From: Theocolax elegans
Lineage: Eukaryota > Arthropoda > Insecta > Hymenoptera > Cerocephalidae
Length of the DNA: 64,000 nucleotides
Assembly: GCA_026168455.1 (NCBI GenBank)
Contig: CM047428.1
Span: forward strand, 813,501-877,500
Reading direction: 5' to 3'
In this document: piece after piece, positions 57,658 through 64,000 of the stretch
How the letters are laid out: each line of letters begins with the position of its first letter
Numbering within the stretch: position 1 is the first letter of the stretch
Made by a program: the position numbers and the translations under genes
The notes under the pieces: model-generated
What the model was told of the DNA's origin: nothing
Database searches by the model: none
What the model saw: the letters and a program-made list of their open reading frames with translations, nothing else

Positions 57658-58789
57658 ATATATATATGTATATTTATATATATATATATCTATATACGCA
57701 ACGGCGTGTGTAATGTTGCAAAGGAAAGAATAATTTGTGTATAAAGGAGAGTGTCAAATTACAATTATTATTTTATATACATTTATATGTACGTTTATAG
57801 TTGGAAATGCAATTTTCAAATTAAAGTTTAATCTTTATCTTTTGGGAGCTATGTACACGGAGAACAATATCGTTTGGTGTATTTTATGTAATTATTTTTT
57901 TGAGATATTTTTAAAAAAAAGACGTTAAATGTTAGAATTCGTTTAATCGTGCCGTGATTCGATATTGGCGATCGTTCATTTATTTTAGGCTCTTTATTCC
58001 TAAGGCTACTGCAACATAATATGCGATTTTATTTCCACAACGTATATATCCTTATAGTAGAAATGTCAATCTCTGAAAATTAGATTATAGTCAAAATAAC
58101 TTGCGATGAAATTCATTTTGGCTCGAATTTATTTAAGCACATTTGATGGAACGAACAAACCATAAAACATTCATATTATTGTTCCATTTTCTTAATAAAA
58201 GTATAGAATTTGCTATAAATTCGGTTCGATATTTAAATCGCGTTTTTGTTTAAGTTACAACTCATTTTTAATGTATGTGTCTGCAGTGGTTATTAAGATA
58301 ATTGTGATTTTATTAGATATGAGTAAAAACTAGTTTCGCATCTTCAATTGGATTTTTTTCGAATGAATGGTTAAAAATGTTAGTAAAACCATGGAATTTT
58401 ATTGGAAGGACAAAAAAGGACACTTTTTCGCTCATTTTTCGATTATTATGTTTAAACAATTTATGCAGTACTTATTAAATTATATACGAATTGTACTAGG
58501 CGTATACGTTCGCGTTGCATACGCTATTTTTTCAACTGAATGCGTTATAACTCATTATAAATTTCATGGAAATGCAAGTGAACGATTATTGTAATTTAAT
58601 GAAATGAGGTATATATCCTCGGAATAAAGAAATATTACAATCAAATTCGTAAATCAAAAAATGCATATATATTTTAGTTTTCAGTTCATATTATTTGTAA
58701 CAGAAAATAATAGATTAACGAAAGTAACGTTACACGCAATTAACAAAAATGAAAAGTATAATTTTGAACATTGAATTACATAGAGAAGT
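57658..58789. other. AT-rich non-coding stretch
   Basis: Nothing recognisable beyond TA-rich simple sequence at 57660-57700 and short frames. Confidence 0.5.
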
Positions 58790-59200
58790 CCCCTACTACA
58801 TTTTTGTTGATTACATTAAAAACAATTAAAGGAGTATAGGGAAAAATTATAGAAGAGACACCTTCGTTTATCGATAATCTAATAATTGTCTGTTGAATAT
58901 TAGACTGAAATATTATTGTGTTTTTTAAAACCATTCTTTATCAACTAATATCAAGTTTATACACCCTTTTGAGGTATAGATTCACATTTTTACTGGTAAG
59001 GAATTTTTCGAACACGCAATAATATTTTAGTTTCAAATTCAACATACAGTTAGATCATGAATAAGCAAAACCACCTTTTCTTATATTTTTCAACATACTG
59101 TTTTACTTTCAGACTTCCATATTACCAATTATCTCGCTTATCGATATGATAGGGAGGAAAATAATGGACTATCGCACCTCATTAAGCTCAATTAATTTAT
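58790..59200. mobile_element. diverged hairpin MITE, GATAAGGTAGG family
   Basis: ACACCTTCGTTTATCGATAA and CGCAATAATATTTTAGTTTC mirror the 54488-54829 hairpin. The right end GATAGGGAGGAAAATAATGG then ACTATCGCACC fits the family terminus. Confidence 0.5.
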
Positions 59201-60800
59201 TATACTATAATGCTGTAAACCTGGTAAAAATGGAACCAATAGTTTTTTTTTATAACAATTACCTATAGTTTTCACGCATAAAAATTACATAAAACGCAAT
59301 GTTAAATTTATGTAATGGGGTAAAATTTATCAGAAAAATAGTTCGTTCCACGCGTTTACCATGCTTACAAGGTAAACATTTTATTATATATTTTCTGTTA
59401 TTTAAATATAAGTTCAGTGTTCTTAATATTTTATTATTATTTCATAATTTCACACCTTCAAGGCATTATAGGTGCTTTTCCTCTCTAAAAAAAGTAAGAT
59501 GTTTTTACTTAAATCGATAAAAATAACATAAAGTGTGACTATATTTGTACTTATTTCGATGGATAAATGCATTATTTTGTATTTTCTGAGTAAAAGTAAA
59601 AAATCCTTTTATAATTTGCATCATACACCATATACATAATTATACGGGTTATTGGATTATTTGGGATTCTCGAGTAAAATATGTGTATAAGTAATAATAT
59701 TTTACGTAATTTTTCATTAATTTTCTAATAATTTTTGTTTCTGTGAGGGGAACATAACGTAACATCTCCGTATCATATTGCTTAGGTGCTTAATCAGTCA
59801 CTTGAAAAGGAAATCTAACCGAGTTACTCTTCCGCGTTTGGTACCGATAAACAAACAGTTAAAGAAATAAAGAAACCTGTAGCAATCCGTTAAATCCTCA
59901 AGTATATACATACGCACCATTACAACTCGCGTTACGTACATCGAGAAAAAGTTAGGAAAACGATGGAGATATAGTCGTGCACCACGCGCGTGCACCCCTT
60001 TTATAGGTATAAACGCACACTCACCTATACCCGGCCATATATATAATGGATATACGAAGGAGAAGAAGAAGAAGAAGAAAAAGTGAGCAAGTATTTATAT
60101 AGACGCGTATATGTATAAACTGACGTTAAAAACGTGGATATATATATATATATATATACATACGAGTATACGAGGAGTTTCTTCGGGTATACCATATACG
60201 TATAACATAGGCAGGGTAAAAGAGAGAGAGAACTCGTGTCTCGTGTACGCGCAGATGCTTATTCTGCGTCCCTCGTATATTACGGCATTAGGCGCTACGC
60301 CAACTTTCCATGTGTAGCCATCCCATGCGTGTCTCTCTCTCTCTCTCTCTGTGTCTGCGTGCATAAGGACACCCACCCTCCCTGTGTCTCGGATATGACT
60401 GCGCGCGAGTGCATGAGATAACGAGAGTTTTAGACGACTCGACAAATTGAAAAACGCAGACTCGAGTTATCAGAGGATAAACGTCTCTTTTCTTTTCTTT
60501 CTTATTCTTTAGGCACGATCGTTACAACGGACTCGCGATAAATCTAACATAAATTATGTAGGTATAACGTAAACACCATAAATTATTCTTTATTTATATA
60601 TACATATTTTATCAAGAAAACATGTCGTTCAGAAAACTTTTCTGAAGTATGTATGTATGGATGTATCTACGTGATCAAGACCGATATCTCTAATAGCTTT
60701 ATGGTGAATTCTACATGATTAGGTAAGTATACAGATCTATTTTTTTAACGATCTTGAAGGTCAATGCATTAGATAAATAAAACACTTTGTTCAACGTAAG
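59201..60800. other. non-coding stretch with microsatellites
   Basis: AAG tract at 60059-60083, TA tract at 60137-60158 and TC tract at about 60331-60350. A CpG-richer block lies at 60220-60420, but no gene or splice pattern can be supported. Confidence 0.45.
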
Positions 60801-60841
60801 CACAACGTTTCGTCTGCTAGATTCGTAGACATCGTCAGGTG
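60801..60841 (-). ncRNA. minimal Penelope-type hammerhead-like motif
   Basis: Minus strand: CAC, CUGACGA, bulged U, GUCU-loop-AGAC, GAAAC, GUU, GUG. The core is complete, position 17 is U (cleavable class), stem I is only CAC/GUG, and stem III is the loopless AC/GU that requires dimerisation. The rest of a Penelope-like element is not visible, so it is probably a relic. Confidence 0.55.
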
Positions 60842-62868
60842 ATAAAATTAAATAAAATTTTTTTCGATTCAACGGTTTTTGCCTATGGACGAATATTTTT
60901 ATAGATAAGTACGAAAAAACGGTTAAAACAGCTTATATGTGCACTAAAAAAAGTTGATTTTTAAACCTTATCTCTCCACATATTGATGGTACATACAATT
61001 TAAATATAAGAAATGTTCACCACGATAAAAAATAACTTTTTTATATTCAACATTTTAAAACTCTCTAATAGTTTTCGTGATTAGTACGTGAAAACGGTTA
61101 AAAAGTATAATAATGTACAAAAAAAGTCGCTTTTTATAAATAAAAAAATCAAATCATAAAATAAACAATACGAATACAAATGCAAATATTGTTACTTACG
61201 CATTGTCCGTCCAATATTGGTGATCATTCAAAATAACAACCTGAACAAATATTGAAGTGTAACCGTCTAAATTCGTACCATAACAAAATTGTGAAAATAT
61301 AGCTATATACAGAATAGTTGAATAAAAGAAAAACTTAAATCGGCAATGCAATAACACATATTTTTATATAAAAATCATAAATTTAGAAAAACATTCCATT
61401 TGTGAGTATATTTAACATACCGCTAGACTAATCACGATATAATAATTATTGAAATTTTAACAGTAATAGCGTAACATAATTTGAATTCACTTAAGGGGTT
61501 GTGATAGTCAAATTACGGGGATCTACCATTAAAAAAAAATTTCAAGAATTATGAAATTAAAAATCTGAAAAAATTCATACTTGATACTTAAATGGTATAT
61601 AAGTACGTTACAGAGTGATTTTTCCAAAATATTAATTTTAAAATAATTAGTAATTAATAATGACTTTTCGTCGGTAACGATTAGGTGTAAAATTGATCCT
61701 TGCGACTGTATGAAAAACTGGATCATCTAGCGATAGAAAGTTTTAAAAAAAATCATACGTATACTAATCAAAGCAAATAGAAGAGAGCGTCACTAAAAAT
61801 TAAAAAAAATTATTAACTTTTAATATTGAATAGTTCTTTTTCAACTTTATCCCAGGCTTGTCCCATTAAATAGTGCGTTTACTCGTTTACGGCATCTCGT
61901 CAGTTTTTCCGGTCAAAACCCTGAGAAACACGATAAAGTAGCGCCATTTTTCGACGATTCTCGTACATTTTTTTGTACAATAGTTATATACAACGAGTTG
62001 CTCTTGCCTGGAAAATTTTTCAGTATACAGGAAAACAGTAAAGTACATAGTTTTGACTCTGCTCACGCACGTATCGTCGAAAGTTTGACTGAAAGTCAAA
62101 ACAATAGAATTCCTGCATATGCATAGATGTGCTCTGTGTGATACGCACTAAGAAAGAAAAGTCTACTCCGATTATGCGTGTGACCGTCACCATAACCGTT
62201 TTGTTACCAACAGTGACAGGAAAATCATTTTCAATACTTTTAAACAATATTGTAACAACTAATTTAATCAATATGAATTTACATTGACCTATTTCAATCG
62301 TGAAATCAAGTTCAACAATAATAATTATTAGCAACAAATTTTTTTTGTATAAATTTTGAAAATCAAACGTAAAATCAATTGAATTATTGCAACTAATTAA
62401 AATTTAAATTGAAGATCTTGATCTAAGCTTTTTTTCGCAATGTTGAATAGTAATCAACGATTGATGAAAAATCATAACGTTATTTTCATTAGCATATAAA
62501 AATTTTCCTCCTAGATTTTTCGGAAAACTCGTATATATTATTGTCCCTATAGTTCTCGTTTCCAAACTAAGGGTCGACTATTTAGGTCATAGAACCATAT
62601 TATCAAGTTTCGGATTAATTAATTTTCGGCAAGATCTGGACTCTCTTTGCGAGTGTTTTTACCTCGCTATTAGTCTTAATGAGGTGGCTTACCTGATTGT
62701 TACCGACCGTGTAGAAAATACATTAATTTTTACATGTATTTAGTAGAATCTACTATTTTATATGATGATCAGACACATCATTCGGTAAAGTTTCTAGTCG
62801 ATAAGTTATAAAGACTTCTTTAAAAGACATTAATACGGAAAAGTATTGATAGGTACAAACGTTTTTAA
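60842..62868. other. AT-rich non-coding stretch
   Basis: Short frames only; the two minus-strand frames at 62099-61887 and 62337-62020 show no domain. A piece near 62705-62760 (GTGTAGAAAATAC, TAGTAGAATCTACTA) resembles MITE interiors. Confidence 0.45.
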
Positions 62869-63066
62869 GGGAGTTACCAACCGAGCTAAACAAATAATTC
62901 AAATACGATAGTGTCAAATTTTGCAAAGAGGTCGATCATTTGTAAACAAAGAGGCATTTTTTCCTACTTTACCAATACTGTCATATATTTTATTAATTAT
63001 AATTGAATTCTTTTTTTAGCGCGGTTAATAAGGAAACTAGGATAAATGTTAACTCTGGCACCCTTT
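62869..63066. mobile_element. short member of the GATAAGGTAGG MITE family
   Basis: The left end AAGGGAGTTACCAACCGAGC is answered by GGTTAATAAGGAAACTAGG and TAACTCTGGCACCCTT on the right. The interior shares TTTGTAAACAAAGAGGC with 26700 and the hairpin copies. Confidence 0.45.
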
Positions 63067-64000
63067 TAAAGATGCAATTGGTAATACATATTTAGAAACA
63101 TAAGTTATAAATTAAATAATCTAGTACTGATAGGTATTTGTGTTTTTTTTTCATAAAACAATGAATTTTTTTAAATAAACATGATGATTAACCAACGTCA
63201 GCAGATCATTTTCGTATGTAATACAAATTTATTTTAAATCGTTATATAATATAGATTTAGCCTTTCACCTCTTTTTTCTGTCGAAAAATAATATTTAAAA
63301 TTTAATCAAATGATTCGTCGAATCGCAAAATAATTGTACCGACCGTTGCAAATCTCATCATCTATTGTTACATATAAATAATTTCTACGATACTGTATTA
63401 TATAATATTATAAGATTATTCTCGAATGTATATTAAATTAGAACGTCTGGTTCATTGATTAAAACTAAAATAAAAACGAACCGTCCGTACACTGAGAAAA
63501 ATGGTGTACCCCCTATAACAACCTTACTAAACTTGACGAAAAATTACTATATTTTATGGGAACAGTGGAATGTACTCAAATGATGAGGATTTTTACATAC
63601 TATATTTAGCAAAAATTATAAATTTGGAACTAATAAAAACTTACTACCATTTCGTATATAAATTTCTTATTTATAGCGTTTAACAATGACTATATTATAG
63701 GGGTGATAAAATTAAAGTGATTTACCAATTTACTATGTCTATATAAGAATTTTCCTACGTAACATAACAAATTTTCCCATCAGGTATAACAACTTTTACG
63801 ATAATAATATAGTAAAATTTTCTTCATAAGTGACGTTTGCGATAAAATATAGATAAAATTGATATTGAAAGAAAACAAATTCTTCACAGATGAAAACAAA
63901 GGAGAATCAACGTCCCGAGTACGTAACCCCAAATACTTTAAACTAGGAACTTTTGATACTTATAATTAATAAATCGTGATTCCATATCATTTTGTTAATC
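63067..64000. other. AT-rich non-coding stretch with a MITE end
   Basis: TACACTGAGAAAAATGGTGT at 63488 begins another TACACYGAG-type element with TTACTA-rich interior, whose right end is not resolved. No gene seen. Confidence 0.4.

Noticed and set aside
60095..60445. 116-codon minus-strand ORF
   Set aside because: It crosses TA and TC microsatellites and has no domain; a chance open frame.
62020..62337. 105-codon minus-strand ORF
   Set aside because: AT-rich composition, no domain, no splice context.

Overview
This is a strongly AT-rich arthropod nuclear window. I favour an insect, possibly a hymenopteran, but cannot prove it. The evidence is eukaryotic: spliced exon structure in a gene relic, CR1-like and R1-like LINE pieces, a 5S-rRNA-derived SINE, a TTAA-flanked piggyBac-like element, fold-back elements, Penelope-type ribozyme motifs and abundant GA/TC microsatellites. 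I find no convincing intact host gene. Most open frames lie in palindrome arms, duplicated blocks or microsatellites and do not look like proteins. The window reads as intergenic or deep-intronic DNA built by nested insertion and duplication.

Layout. 0-4.4 kb: two minisatellites, small MITEs, and a 1.9-kb near-perfect palindrome inserted into the arm of another fold-back element. 7.7-13.9 kb: a duplicated block carrying the 3' end of a CR1-like LINE; one copy later gained a 5S-derived SINE, while the other keeps the empty site. A 1-kb palindromic MITE lies between them, and a second full-length copy sits at 56.7-57.7 kb in opposite orientation. 17.3-20.6 and 21.5-25.7 kb: two successive tandem duplications (units 1,669 and 2,090 bp), each with a GC-richer core containing weak exon-like segments. 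26-31.1 kb: several nested MITE and fold-back elements and a piggyBac-like element.

31.1-38.95 kb: the most layered locus. A 5S-derived SINE is split from its downstream target-site duplication by a 7.3-kb Helitron-like insertion sitting exactly at an A/T junction. Inside are two 2.35-kb direct copies of the 3' exons and introns of a LARP1-type gene (DM15 region), both decayed. They flank an R1-clade gag-only retroelement that ends in poly(A).

44.69-47.51 kb: the main discovery. Five head-to-tail 497-bp monomers plus an inverted partial copy are enclosed by a 13-bp target-site duplication. Every monomer carries, on the minus strand, a complete type III hammerhead ribozyme with all core nucleotides, three paired stems and a 9-bp loop I/loop II complementarity. 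This matches the plan of a retrozyme, a non-coding circular-RNA retroelement. Two other loci (51.8-52.3 and 60.8 kb) carry minimal Penelope-type hammerhead-like motifs, so a possible mobilising family has left relics nearby.

Many differences between duplicate copies are single-base indels. Some frameshifts, and even some tandem duplications, could therefore be assembly or haplotype artefacts.
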